This document shows, piece by piece, positions 14,807 to 23,994 of a stretch of 64,000 nt of DNA. Location: NCBI RefSeq assembly GCF_024752355.1, contig NZ_JANTHZ010000003.1, forward strand, positions 1 through 64,000. Reading direction: 5' to 3'. Under the pieces are notes generated by a model that was not told where the DNA came from, did not search any database, and saw only the letters and a list, made by a program, of their open reading frames with translations. This DNA is from Ancylobacter mangrovi. Lineage in GTDB: Bacteria > Pseudomonadota > Alphaproteobacteria > Rhizobiales > Xanthobacteraceae. Each line of letters opens with the position of its first letter. Within the stretch, counting starts at the first letter, position 1. The position numbers and the translations under genes are program-made.

Positions 14807-17800
14807 ATGACAGAGACAAATACGAATCCGCAGGCTGAAAAACTTGCGGCGGGCGGCGGAAACGCCACAGCCGCGGGCGTGATATTTCAGTCAGGCGTGG
14901 GCGCGCTTTTTGCTGTCGATATGCTCACTCAACGCGCCCTTGACCATCGGCTGGAACTGGGCGCCGCACGTCCTGTGGCAGTGCGTTTCGAGTCAGAGGC
15001 GCCCGTCGATGACATTTTGGTCGAGACCACTGCGGGTGGCTGGATATTTGTCCAATGTAAGACGACGATGACGCTTTCGCGCTCGCTCGAAAGCCCCCTC
15101 GGCAAGACCGCAGACGAGATTGTGCGTCTCTGGCAGATCTGTGAGTCCGACTCCCCATCTTACGGGTGGGACCGCCCGCTCGATCCGGCGCGCGACCGAA
15201 TTGTTGTCGCGGTCGGCGCCGCTGCATCATCGTCAGTCCGAGAGGCCCTGGCTGGGGCGCTGGCCGCCGTGCGCGCGCCGAGTGCAGCTCCGCTCACCCA
15301 AATCGCTTACGAGGCTTTGGACGCGCTGCGGAATTTGCTCACCCTAGCTTGGTCGCGGGTGACCGGCAGCTCGCCGTCAACCGGGCAGGTCGAAGCCATC
15401 CTGCGGCTGGTTTGGGTCGTCGAGTTCGATCTGCCGGGGGGCGCCCAGAGCGCTGCGATCGAAGCGCTCCGCGGAACCCTGCAAAATCCTGAGACCGCGT
15501 CGGCGACGTGGTCGGCAATACAATCGCAATGTGCGGTTTTGATGAGCGCGCGCCGCGGCACGGACGAGTTCGATCTTAAACGCCGGCTTGGAGTCTCTGT
15601 CGCCTTCTTGGCCCCGCCCGATTTCCGGGAGGATGTCCGGGTCGTGCGGCAGCGCAGCGATGAGGTGCGCGACGACCTCGCGCGTTTCGAGGAGACCCGC
15701 GTACACGGGGCGAGTATCCAGGTTCCCCGCGCCTGCACCGACGCAGTCGTTGCTGCTGCGCGAGATGGTTCGCTTGTCATTGTGGGGGATCCGGGCGCCG
15801 GAAAGAGCGGCGTCATCAACAGCGCCGCAGCTGCCCTTCGCGCCGAGGGGCATGACGTTATTGAACTTGCCGTTGATCGGCTGCCCGTCGACTCCCTTGG
15901 CGAGCTTCGCACTCAGCTCGGGCTGGAGCACAGCTTCCGGGAGGTGCTCGCAAACTGGCCGGGCGCTCAGACAGGGTACTTATTCATCGACGCGCTGGAT
16001 GCCACGCGTGGCGGCCAAAGCGAAGCAGTCTTTCGTGCCGTCATCGCTGAGGTCCTCGGAATGTCCGATCGGCGATGGCACGTGATTGCCTCGATAAGAA
16101 CATTCGATCTCATGTTGGGCGAGCAGTTTCGACGCCTGTTCGCGGGTGCGCCGCCAAGCCCTCAATTCGCTAGCCCGTCGTTTGGGCGTGTCCGCCACAT
16201 CCAGATCCCGGAATGGTCAGACACGGAATTTGCCGAACTGCTGCGTCAGGCGCCCGACCTGCGAACGGCGATTGAACACGGCGGCGAGCGCCTTCGGAAT
16301 CTGGCGCGGGTTCCGTTCAACACCCGCTTGCTGGCCGACCTTCTCAGCGGCGGCATGGCCCCGGAGGCCTTCGGAGAACTCGCCTCGCAAGTTGAGCTCT
16401 TGGGCCTCTACTGGCAGGAGCGCGTCGTTCGCCTCGGCACCCCGGCTGAGCGGTGCTTGCGCCGAACAGTAGAGCTGATGGTGCAGCGGGGCCGCCTTCA
16501 GGCGAACCGGATTGAGGCAAGCCGCGATACCGGCTCGGCCATCGACGAGCTTCGCCAGGCCAACGTGCTGGTCGATGTCGGCGACCGCGACGCGTCCTTT
16601 CGCCACCATATCCTGTTCGACTACGCCGCGAGCCGAGTGTTCATCGACCCGGACGACATCGCGGCGACCGCATCGCTGCTGCGCGCAAATCCAGCGCTTG
16701 GCCTTATGCTCGGGCCCGCGCTCGCGTTTGCGCTACAGGGGCTCTGGGCGAGCAGCGCGCCTGGAAGGTCGGAGTTCTGGGACGCTATCATCGAGCTCGC
16801 CGGAAACACGGCCGCCGACGCCGTTGGCCGCAGCGTGGCAGCCCGATGCGGGAGCGAGCTGCCCCGCACGGTCGGAGATATCGAGCAGTTTGCTGCGATG
16901 ATCGCGGCGAACGACTCGCGCCGCAGCAATACCGCCGCGGCGTTCGCAAATGTTGTCGGTGCGCTTGCCGTTCGCGCCGAGGACAAGCTGACGATCGCCC
17001 TCTCGCCGTGGTGCCGCCTCGCTGCGTTGATCAGCCAGGTAAGGCAGGAGGTGGCCTGGCCGCTCCGAACGCTCCTTCACCTTCTTCTGGGTCGGGAGCC
17101 GGCTGGGCCCGATTTGAACGAGGCGGGAACGGCGGCGCGCGCGTTGCTCGCGTATGCGGTGCGCGAGCCGAACGCACAGACCTTGGTCGCAAGCGCGATC
17201 GGATTCGTAGGATCCACTTACCCGACAAATCCGGTTGCGTCGCGCGAAGCCCTGGCCGCCCTCCTTGATCCGGTGCGCCTCGCCGAGCATGCGCATGAGG
17301 ATATGCACTGGCTCACCCGAGAGACGGCTCACATCGCACCGTACGACGCGGCGTTTGTGGTCCGCCTCTTTGCGACCGTGTTCGGGCACGAAGTGGGGGA
17401 CGAACAGCAAACCTCCCTTGGAAATAGCCGAATTCTGCCGCTGTCGAGCACACGACGGCAGGATTACGACATGGCGCGATGGTCGCTGAAGGAAGCCTTT
17501 CCGGACTTTATCGCCTCCCATCCCGCCGAGGGCGTTCGCGCGATGATCGCTGCGATTGCCGGCTACATCGCGCAGGGGCGGCACTCCACGTCCGGCACGG
17601 AGGCCGTACGAATTGAAGCCGGCGGTGCGTCCATAACCTTTCAGGAGGATATGAGCCACATCTGGGCGTGGGACCCAACCGATGCTCACTCGAACAATGC
17701 GATCGCCCTCGTCAACGCCTACGCAAAGTTCCTGGCTGCGGCACCCGCCGATAAGGCGGCCCGCCTCGTCGAAGCGGTCATGCAGGAAAATACGACTGCC

Positions 17801-19672
17801 CTCATCTGGGCCCGTACCTTTCAGGGCGCTGCCAAACGGGCGGACGATGCAGCAAGCGCGCTGCGGCCGTGGGCTGTTCAGCCGCCCTTCCTGATCAGCC
17901 TCGATACGCGCAAAGACGCAGTCGATTTCATCGCAAATGGGTATGGCACATGGCCGGTGGGAGAGCGCGCGGAATTCGAGCGCGACGTCCTCGCACTCAA
18001 GCGTCCAGACGTGAAGGACCCCGCCGAATGGCAGAATCATATTCGTCGCGTCATATTCGGCACAATTGGCGAAAGCGCGCTGGCGAGCGAGAACGCGCGC
18101 GCCTACGCGCGCCCGACGTCAGAAGGCGTAGAACAGCCATCAAATGAGCGTGCATTTGCCATCCGGTCTTACTCCCGCGGCGTGGATGATCACTGGTGGC
18201 TGCTCGATAGAGGCGTGGATGTCGATGCCGAACCAAATGCATCCGTGCTGGAGCAAATCGACGCCGCCACAACGATCGCGCCCGGCGACCTGGACGCCGC
18301 GACCCTGCACGCATTGAGCGAAGCTCTGGCGGGTTTGGTTGCCGCGCTCGAGACGACGCCGGCCGATCCCCTCGTCATCGATCAAGGATGGCGCCGCGCC
18401 GCGTCGGCCTGTGAGCGGCTGTCCCAGCAGTCGGAAATCCTTCGCCAGCTGCCGGACGATGTGACCCGCTTGGCTTCCATCGTGTCACGCCTCCTCGCTC
18501 TTCCCGTCGAGGCGGCCGATGCCGACGATCAGGGGCAGGTCTCGCTCGGCGGCATAGAGAGCGAGGCACTGGAAGCGGCACTGAATCTCGCGCTCCTGGA
18601 TCGCTCGACAGCCGAGCGCTTTCTGCCCGCGCTGCATGATCGCGCCGGGGTCCCCCGGGCGTCGGCGCGGTTGGCGGTGATGTCGCGGCTGAACCAGCTC
18701 TGGAATAGTGCCCGCGAAGACATGTGGTGTATTGCCGAGGCGCGCGCTGCGGCCGAGAGCAATCATGAGGTCTTGCGGTTCTTGCTCGGCTTCCTCAATC
18801 GCCTGGTTCATGCCGATCCCGTGCGCGTGGAAGCGATCGCGCTGACGCTCCTCCAGCGCGGCGTTCTCGCGAACACCGATCCAAGCCGTGAGATAGAGGG
18901 TGCCGCGGGAACACTGTTCGCGATCCTGTGGGTCTCACACGGCCGCGAACAGTCGCATGCCGTTCTCGATCGCTGGCTCGAGGCACCCGCCGGCCACCGG
19001 GACGAGTTTTGCGAAATCGCCTTTGCCATCCGCGGCGGGCTCGTTCTTGGCTATGACAAGGAGGACGCGGCGGATGACCTTGTGCGTCACCGCTGCCAGG
19101 CACTCGCCGCTCGGATCATTGACGTCACCGCGTCTCAACTGGACGCTTATCTTGCAACGCCTGCAGATCAGGTTCCTGCCGACGGACCCGATCGCGCCGG
19201 TGTCCTGGCCCAGATCATGGACCGGATGAGCGACCAATTCTACTTCGCCTCGGGCGCTATGGCCGAGCGGGACAGAAGCGAGAGCACGGGACTTAGTACA
19301 CCGGATCTGCGGCGCCGCTTTTTTGATGAAAATCAGGCGACGTTCCGCCGCGTCGGGACGTCGGGAACGCCGCACACTATCTATCACCTCATCGAGCTGC
19401 TTGACTTCCTTTCGGATGCCGACCCGCCGGCGATATTCGACCTCGTTGCACATGCTCTGCTGGTAGGTGGGCGGCGCCACGGCTTCCATTTCGAATCGTT
19501 GGGCGCCGACCGGTTCGTCAAAGTCATCGGCCGCTTCTTGGCTGACTATCGGCCCCTATTCGAAGCGCCGGATCGGCGTAGCCAGATCGTCGAATGTCTC
19601 AACGTATTCGCCGAGGCCGGCTGGCCTGCGGCCAGGCGGCTGCTCTTCCAGCTGCCCGAGCTGCTGCGATGA
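14807..19672 (+). CDS. Large nuclease-NTPase protein (DUF4297/Cap4-like N-terminus plus STAND-like P-loop), candidate antiphage effector
   Basis: 1621 residues from ATG 14807 (GAGGGG just upstream; the frame is open to GTG 14720). Residues 17-90 read GGGNATAAGVIFQSG...FESEAPVDDILVET...WIFVQCKT, with E62/E64, D68-D69 and Q83-C84-K85. This is the pattern of PD-(D/E)xK nuclease domains of the DUF4297/Cap4 type fused to STAND defence ATPases. A P-loop NTPase follows: Walker A GDPGAGKS at 327-334 (K333), Walker B YLFIDALD (D395) and sensor-like VIASIRTFD. From about 500 to 1621 it is almost entirely helical with repeat-like character, the usual sensor half of STAND proteins. No TIR or protease domain is seen. 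Its stop overlaps the start of the next gene (ATGA). Function is inferred: DNA-degrading defence triggered by a phage or plasmid ligand. Confidence 0.7.
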   Translation: MTETNTNPQAEKLAAGGGNATAAGVIFQSGVGALFAVDMLTQRALDHRLELGAARPVAVRFESEAPVDDILVETTAGGWIFVQCKTTMTLSRSLESPLGKTADEIVRLWQICESDSPSYGWDRPLDPARDRIVVAVGAAASSSVREALAGALAAVRAPSAAPLTQIAYEALDALRNLLTLAWSRVTGSSPSTGQVEAILRLVWVVEFDLPGGAQSAAIEALRGTLQNPETASATWSAIQSQCAVLMSARRGTDEFDLKRRLGVSVAFLAPPDFREDVRVVRQRSDEVRDDLARFEETRVHGASIQVPRACTDAVVAAARDGSLVIVGDPGAGKSGVINSAAAALRAEGHDVIELAVDRLPVDSLGELRTQLGLEHSFREVLANWPGAQTGYLFIDALDATRGGQSEAVFRAVIAEVLGMSDRRWHVIASIRTFDLMLGEQFRRLFAGAPPSPQFASPSFGRVRHIQIPEWSDTEFAELLRQAPDLRTAIEHGGERLRNLARVPFNTRLLADLLSGGMAPEAFGELASQVELLGLYWQERVVRLGTPAERCLRRTVELMVQRGRLQANRIEASRDTGSAIDELRQANVLVDVGDRDASFRHHILFDYAASRVFIDPDDIAATASLLRANPALGLMLGPALAFALQGLWASSAPGRSEFWDAIIELAGNTAADAVGRSVAARCGSELPRTVGDIEQFAAMIAANDSRRSNTAAAFANVVGALAVRAEDKLTIALSPWCRLAALISQVRQEVAWPLRTLLHLLLGREPAGPDLNEAGTAARALLAYAVREPNAQTLVASAIGFVGSTYPTNPVASREALAALLDPVRLAEHAHEDMHWLTRETAHIAPYDAAFVVRLFATVFGHEVGDEQQTSLGNSRILPLSSTRRQDYDMARWSLKEAFPDFIASHPAEGVRAMIAAIAGYIAQGRHSTSGTEAVRIEAGGASITFQEDMSHIWAWDPTDAHSNNAIALVNAYAKFLAAAPADKAARLVEAVMQENTTALIWARTFQGAAKRADDAASALRPWAVQPPFLISLDTRKDAVDFIANGYGTWPVGERAEFERDVLALKRPDVKDPAEWQNHIRRVIFGTIGESALASENARAYARPTSEGVEQPSNERAFAIRSYSRGVDDHWWLLDRGVDVDAEPNASVLEQIDAATTIAPGDLDAATLHALSEALAGLVAALETTPADPLVIDQGWRRAASACERLSQQSEILRQLPDDVTRLASIVSRLLALPVEAADADDQGQVSLGGIESEALEAALNLALLDRSTAERFLPALHDRAGVPRASARLAVMSRLNQLWNSAREDMWCIAEARAAAESNHEVLRFLLGFLNRLVHADPVRVEAIALTLLQRGVLANTDPSREIEGAAGTLFAILWVSHGREQSHAVLDRWLEAPAGHRDEFCEIAFAIRGGLVLGYDKEDAADDLVRHRCQALAARIIDVTASQLDAYLATPADQVPADGPDRAGVLAQIMDRMSDQFYFASGAMAERDRSESTGLSTPDLRRRFFDENQATFRRVGTSGTPHTIYHLIELLDFLSDADPPAIFDLVAHALLVGGRRHGFHFESLGADRFVKVIGRFLADYRPLFEAPDRRSQIVECLNVFAEAGWPAARRLLFQLPELLR

Positions 19673-21078
19673 ACATTTATGAGGCGCAAAGCAGGTTCAA
19701 GAGCCGGATGACCGAGCTTCAGCGCTGGGAGGAAAATCACGCATCGCCTGAGTTCGTCGGCGCGCGGTACTCCTCTCCTCTGGAAGCAACGACACGCAAA
19801 TTCGTGATCGACGAAGTCATGGACGGCCTCCTGTGGGACCTCAGCCGGATGACCCGCGAAGTGGTGGAAGAAGCCCGCGTCCGGGGCGAGACCACGCTCT
19901 TTCTGGACTACCTTGGCGTGAACCCCGACACGCGCCGTCCTTGGCTGATCGTCGAGGCCAAGGCATGGGCCAAGCCCATGATCGCGTGGTCGGCAAATGG
20001 CCTGTCGAGCAAGACGGTCAGCAAAAACCCGGCCGAGATGGTGGCCGCCGCCATCAACCACCTAAAGGCCGGAAAGGAAGCGAAGGACTCACCCGTAATT
20101 TTGGAGTGGGCGCAATGGCTGGAAAAACTGCGCGACTACGTGCGGGATTTGAAAGCGGAAAGCGGTATCGCGGTTACCCGGGCCGCCATAACCTCTGGCC
20201 GGTGGCTGGTTATCATCAAGGACCCCCAGGTAACGCTGCTTGACGACCGCGTCGCCGGCGCACTCGAGGTGCTCGTCTATGAAGGGCAGTCGCTCGTCCA
20301 GTCGTCCGACGCGATCTTCGACCTCCTGTCGCGCATTTCGCTGCTGGGTGATACGCCCGAGTTCGCGACGCCGAGCCAAGCGGCGAGTCTAATCACAGCG
20401 GCAGACGTCGCGCGTGTATTCCGCGGGGTGTGGCTTGCCCGTCAGACGACTGGATCGCAGTTTCGGCCGCGACCCCTCATCAATCTCTACCCGATCATCG
20501 TGCTGGACCTTACCACAGGTGAAAAGCTGGTCGTTCATGATGAGTCGGAGTTCGCGCTGCCCGCCAAGGGGGACGCGGTACCAAAATCAACTGCCGAGCT
20601 GGAGGCAGCATCGAACGCTCTTCTGGCGCAGATCAACGCAGTGTTCGGTGCTATATTCACTGCCTCGCCCCTAAACGAATTCGGCGGGTTCCCCAACCGG
20701 CCTGGCGATCCTGCCCTATCGCCGATACGGCCGCTTTCAAAATACGCCAATGAGTACATGGCAGTTACCGGCGAGAGCGCCCACTATCTGAGGTCGGCGC
20801 CGACCATCGGGTCCTGCGCGGCGCATGGGTGGGGCGCGTTGGTGCCGTCAGGCGTGCAAGTTGGATCGATGGTGCTTCGATCATCTGTAGACCCTGCGTC
20901 ATATTTCGCAGACGGTGATGCCTTTCATTGCGCCCACCGCGTCGTGCATGAGCGTCGCGACCGGCAATGTTTCATCGCGCCTTTTGAGAAGTATCTCTGC
21001 TGCAGAGCATGCATCTATCAGGATCGTTGTTGGTCGCCGGCCCAGCTTGGGGCGCTGCCTTGTGGTCTGACGATGTAA
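19669..21078 (+). CDS. PD-(D/E)xK nuclease-like protein with C-terminal cysteine cluster, coupled to the NTPase
   Basis: 469 residues from ATG 19669, which overlaps the NTPase stop by 4 nt. The N-terminus has a helix with E39 (SSPLEATTRKFVIDEVMDGL), then D80 in LFLDYLG and E96-A-K98 in PWLIVEAKAW: E...D-x15-ExK is the restriction-endonuclease fold active site. The middle is mixed alpha/beta with no known motif. The C-terminus (about 420-465) contains HCAHR...CF...CCRACIYQDRC, likely a zinc-binding knuckle. Coupling implies stoichiometric production with the NTPase, perhaps as a second nuclease or DNA-recognition subunit. I do not recognise this exact pair as a named defence system. No methyltransferase is adjacent, which argues against an ordinary restriction-modification pair. 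Confidence 0.65.
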   Translation: MNIYEAQSRFKSRMTELQRWEENHASPEFVGARYSSPLEATTRKFVIDEVMDGLLWDLSRMTREVVEEARVRGETTLFLDYLGVNPDTRRPWLIVEAKAWAKPMIAWSANGLSSKTVSKNPAEMVAAAINHLKAGKEAKDSPVILEWAQWLEKLRDYVRDLKAESGIAVTRAAITSGRWLVIIKDPQVTLLDDRVAGALEVLVYEGQSLVQSSDAIFDLLSRISLLGDTPEFATPSQAASLITAADVARVFRGVWLARQTTGSQFRPRPLINLYPIIVLDLTTGEKLVVHDESEFALPAKGDAVPKSTAELEAASNALLAQINAVFGAIFTASPLNEFGGFPNRPGDPALSPIRPLSKYANEYMAVTGESAHYLRSAPTIGSCAAHGWGALVPSGVQVGSMVLRSSVDPASYFADGDAFHCAHRVVHERRDRQCFIAPFEKYLCCRACIYQDRCWSPAQLGALPCGLTM

Positions 21079-21462
21079 ACAACGTAGCCCTCAAACGCCG
21101 CGCCGACAGGGTTGCGCTAAACGATCCCTTCGGTCCATCCGATGGTCCGTATTGACGTCGCATCTCGTCGCTGGGCGTACAGCGGCTAAGAGGGCGCAGA
21201 TGAGCGGTCTCCAAGGTTCCGAATCTTGGACGATGTCAAAGGCAAGACCGTGCCATTGGCAATTTCGATCACTGCCACGGTCACTTCTTGCCCTATGCAT
21301 TGATCGGCGGTGGGGCCGCTTCTCGTTGATCGCCCCTAATAGCTGACCATCCGCTGTCGGCCCCCAAACCGGGCATTCGTCCTCGCCGCAGCGAACGTGT
21401 CCTCCGGGCGCGACCGGCTCTTACGCGCTCGCCCGCGCGGGATAGCGCGGTAAGATCGTGTC
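21079..21462. other. Intergenic gap, no supported gene
   Basis: 384 bp between the nuclease-like gene and the HNH gene. Frames on both strands are short and carry no recognisable motif. It presumably holds the promoter of the HNH gene. Confidence 0.5.
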
Positions 21463-22362
21463 ATGGGATTCGGCGTTTTCATCCATCGTACAGACTCGAT
21501 CTATGACGATAGGCCGGCTGAGCGGTACCAGTTCCCTCGGCAGTATCTCGGCCGCGTCGAGGCCTGCGTTGGCGATTGGGTTGTCTATTACGAGCCGCGG
21601 AAGGTGGCGGACACGCGGGGATACTTCGCCATCGCGAAGGTGGAGCGCGTTGTGCCCGATCCGACGACGCCGGGGATGTTTCTCGCGCTGATAGAGCCAG
21701 GAAGCTATCTCGACTTTGCCAGTCCGGTGCGCTTTAGCGACGAGGGTGGCGTCATCGAGCGCGGCGTTCTGAACCAGGATGGGCGGATCTCCGGCCGTGC
21801 CCAGGCTGCGGTTCGAGCGCTCTCCCCGGGTGATTTCGACCGTATCATTGCGCGCGGCCTCGATGACCGGGCGCCGCTGCTTCCGCGCACGGATATGGAT
21901 TTGCCTCCGAACGGATTCAGCGAAGAACTGGCTCCCTTTGTGTTCGAGGAGAGTCGGGAGCGCATCAGCTATCTGTCGTCACGGATCGTGCGGGATCGCG
22001 TCTTCCGCCGCATCGTGCTGCGCGCCTATGACGAGCGCTGCGCCATCAGCGGCTTGAAGTTGATCAATGGTGGCGGGCGGGCCGAGGTCGCAGCGGCCCA
22101 CATTCAGCCCGTTCAGGCGAACGGACCGGATATCGTCAGCAACGGATTGGCTCTGTCGGGCACGGCACACTGGATGTTCGATCGCGGGTTGATCAGCCTG
22201 TCGGATGATCTCGACGTGCTGATCTCCCGGCACGCCAACGATCCCGACGGCGTACGCGCCTTCGTCAATCGGAGCGGGCGCGCAATTGCCCCGCAACGGG
22301 CGTTCGAGCGTCCGCATCCGCACTTCCTGCGCTGGCATCGCGAGCACTGCTTCAAGCAGTGA
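21463..22362 (+). CDS. HNH endonuclease with N-terminal PUA/EVE-like domain (putative type IV restriction enzyme)
   Basis: 299 residues. The N-terminal 100 residues (VEACVGDWVVYYEPRK...GYFAIAKVERVVPD...FLALIEPGSYLDF) have the beta-rich look of PUA/EVE/ASCH-like modified-base readers. The C-terminal domain is HNH of the HNH_2 type: LRAYDERCAISG, AAAHIQPVQANGPDIVSNGLALS and AHWMFDRGLISL, providing H, N and H. Combinations of a PUA-superfamily reader with HNH are known in restriction enzymes that cut DNA with modified cytosine. No companion methyltransferase is present, consistent with a modification-dependent (type IV) enzyme. Its stop overlaps that of the convergent gene by 11 bp. Confidence 0.8.
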   Translation: MGFGVFIHRTDSIYDDRPAERYQFPRQYLGRVEACVGDWVVYYEPRKVADTRGYFAIAKVERVVPDPTTPGMFLALIEPGSYLDFASPVRFSDEGGVIERGVLNQDGRISGRAQAAVRALSPGDFDRIIARGLDDRAPLLPRTDMDLPPNGFSEELAPFVFEESRERISYLSSRIVRDRVFRRIVLRAYDERCAISGLKLINGGGRAEVAAAHIQPVQANGPDIVSNGLALSGTAHWMFDRGLISLSDDLDVLISRHANDPDGVRAFVNRSGRAIAPQRAFERPHPHFLRWHREHCFKQ

Positions 22363-23017
22363 AGCCGACTGCATCGTGACGCTGTACCTGCATCAAGCGC
22401 GCAACATCCCGGCGGATGCGCCGTAGTTCGGGCCAAGGGAAATGCCGCCCCTCGGCGCCATCCGCGCCGACGGCAAGCAGCACGTCGAGCTTCGTGGAGA
22501 GGCCGCGCAGAGACGTGGCTTCCGCTGCAAGAACTCCCTTCATCAGGCGCTCTTCTTCGTCGGAAGCCGCCTCCTCTCGCTGCCGAGCGACGGAGTAGCC
22601 GATGGCGCGATCCGCTTCGTCCCAACGCTGCTGATGTGCGCGCAGCACTGCGGCGACTTGGGCGCGCCGCGTGCAAAGTGACGGCAAATCGCCAGCAAGC
22701 TGATCGAACTGCCACAAGGAGTTGATGCGCACCGGTGATGGCAGTTCGGCCGCAGCTAGAACCGCCTGCGGAAAGCCGATCGTCCGCGCGAGTTCGGACT
22801 CCAGAGCTTGCTGTTTCCGACACAGGGCGAGCGTTCGCCGATGCGCGGCGCGCCACGCATTCCACGCAATGACTGCGGCATCTGTCGTGCCGCCATCCTG
22901 GGGCGCAGCTGCAGCGGAATTGTTGAAGGAGGTGCCGCCGATCGTCATCAGGGCGGCAGAGAGAACGTCCCTTCGGGATGGTCGGGACAGACTCGTGCTA
23001 ATCTCAGAATCAGCCAT
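22352..23017 (-). CDS. Hypothetical Tat-exported protein
   Basis: 221 residues from ATG 23017 (GGAGC 7 nt upstream). Residues 13-40 contain SRRDVLSAALMTIGG and AAAAPQDG, a twin-arginine leader with probable cleavage near residue 39. The mature part is helical and rich in Arg, Ala and Leu, with the look of a coiled-coil (ERLMKGVLAAEATSLRGLSTKLDVLLA). No domain is recognised. It is convergent with the HNH gene and divergent from the XRE regulator 137 bp away. A periplasmic role for a mobile-element gene is unusual; function unknown. Confidence 0.6.
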   Translation of the reverse strand: MADSEISTSLSRPSRRDVLSAALMTIGGTSFNNSAAAAPQDGGTTDAAVIAWNAWRAAHRRTLALCRKQQALESELARTIGFPQAVLAAAELPSPVRINSLWQFDQLAGDLPSLCTRRAQVAAVLRAHQQRWDEADRAIGYSVARQREEAASDEEERLMKGVLAAEATSLRGLSTKLDVLLAVGADGAEGRHFPWPELRRIRRDVARLMQVQRHDAVGFTA

Positions 23018-23132
23018 GATCCGAGCTCCAGGCAGCTTGGGTTGTGGTCAGGCCGGGCGCGTGGTGCAAACACGCGTTCGGCCGTCATGAGTCACCAAAG
23101 GTACACTTCTGTAGGTCGATGAACAATAAAAA

Positions 23133-23149
23133 TCACCATATTATGGTGA
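23133..23149. promoter_or_regulatory. Perfect palindrome touching the XRE gene start (candidate operator)
   Basis: TCACCATA-T-TATGGTGA: perfect 8-bp arms around one base. It ends 4 nt before the GTG start of the small XRE gene, so it overlaps the ribosome binding region (GGTGA). A bound repressor would block both this promoter and possibly the divergent one. Confidence 0.65.
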
Positions 23150-23153
23150 CTTC

Positions 23154-23390
23154 GTGACCCCGGCGCAGTGCAGGATGGCGCGCGCGGCGTTGACGTGGGG
23201 AGTGCTCGATCTCGCTCGCGAGGCTTCTATTTCCACGCAGACGATCGTGCGTTTCGAACGCGGTGAACAGCTTCGTTCTTCTACAGTCGCAGCGATGCGG
23301 GACGCTCTCGAAGCCGCCGGCATCGAATTCATCCCAGAGAACGGCGGCGGCGCCGGTGTCCGCTTTCGTAAGCCGTCAGCGTCAGACTGA
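23154..23390 (+). CDS. Small XRE-type helix-turn-helix regulator
   Basis: 78 residues from GTG 23154. The sequence CRMARAALTWGVLDLAREASISTQTIVRFERGEQL is a cro/C1-type HTH with the DLA..A.IS..TI.RFE.G signature, followed by AMRDALEAAGIEFIPENGGG, a C-terminal tail common in alphaproteobacterial mobile-element regulators. Such proteins usually autoregulate and control excision or transfer. The palindrome immediately upstream is the obvious binding site. The start relies on the palindrome-borne GGTGA, and no ATG is available nearby. Confidence 0.85.
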   Translation: MTPAQCRMARAALTWGVLDLAREASISTQTIVRFERGEQLRSSTVAAMRDALEAAGIEFIPENGGGAGVRFRKPSASD

Positions 23391-23994
23391 GGCCGAGTTG
23401 AGTGCAACTTGCACACTAAGAAATTGCGGGCTCCGCGCAGCTCGACGACAGTTTCACTGCAAGGTTTCTGCACGCTAGCAGACGGGCACGTGCAACTTCG
23501 CTGCGGATTGGCGGGAGCGCGGCCGCGGCGTAAGCGGCTTTTGGCCGCGAACTCACGCATCAACCGTCGCGACTCCTAAGCCGGCTGTAGCGCCTGCGGC
23601 GGCGACAGCGTGTTATAGGTTTGCTCGGGCGGCAGCAGACATTGCGCGGTTGTTGCCTCGTAGTATAATTGGCATGACTAGTTTGTTTAAGTGCGCCAAT
23701 AGTGAATAAGAAAAGATTGAGGGCAAGATAAATCGGATTTTCAATCCGCGCGGGCGACGCCCGCAAAATGTTGTCTGCACGTTGTTTTCCGTTCCGGAAA
23801 ACGGGTCTACGCGGATTTCCGGAAGGTGCGGATCTGTGCGACGGTCGTTCAAACGATTGATATTTAACCAATCTTCGTGTGCATGCGGAATGTGCGCTCC
23901 GCCGGCCCTGCGCCAAAGCCGACGTTTCCACGCTCTACTTTGATCGCGTAATTTTCGACTTGCGGGAGCCATTGGCGCGGCCAAACCTGCGGTC
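23391..23994. other. Gap upstream of the relaxase with a cluster of stem-loops (possible oriT region)
   Basis: 604 bp without a supported gene, directly upstream of the relaxase, where oriT is normally found. Between 23690 and 23880 the DNA becomes AT-rich, and three consecutive stem-loops occur at 23734-23748, 23750-23764 and 23784-23802. No RP4- or VirD2-type nick consensus was found, so the nick site is unknown. Confidence 0.45.
23734..23802. other. Three consecutive inverted repeats, candidate oriT
   Basis: CGGATT-TTC-AATCCG (23734-23748), GCGGGC-GAC-GCCCGC (23750-23764) and GTTTTCCG-TTC-CGGAAAAC (23784-23802). All have perfect arms and 3-nt loops. Their spacing and their position about 190 bp upstream of the relaxase start suit relaxase recognition. 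They could instead be a terminator cluster. Confidence 0.4.
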
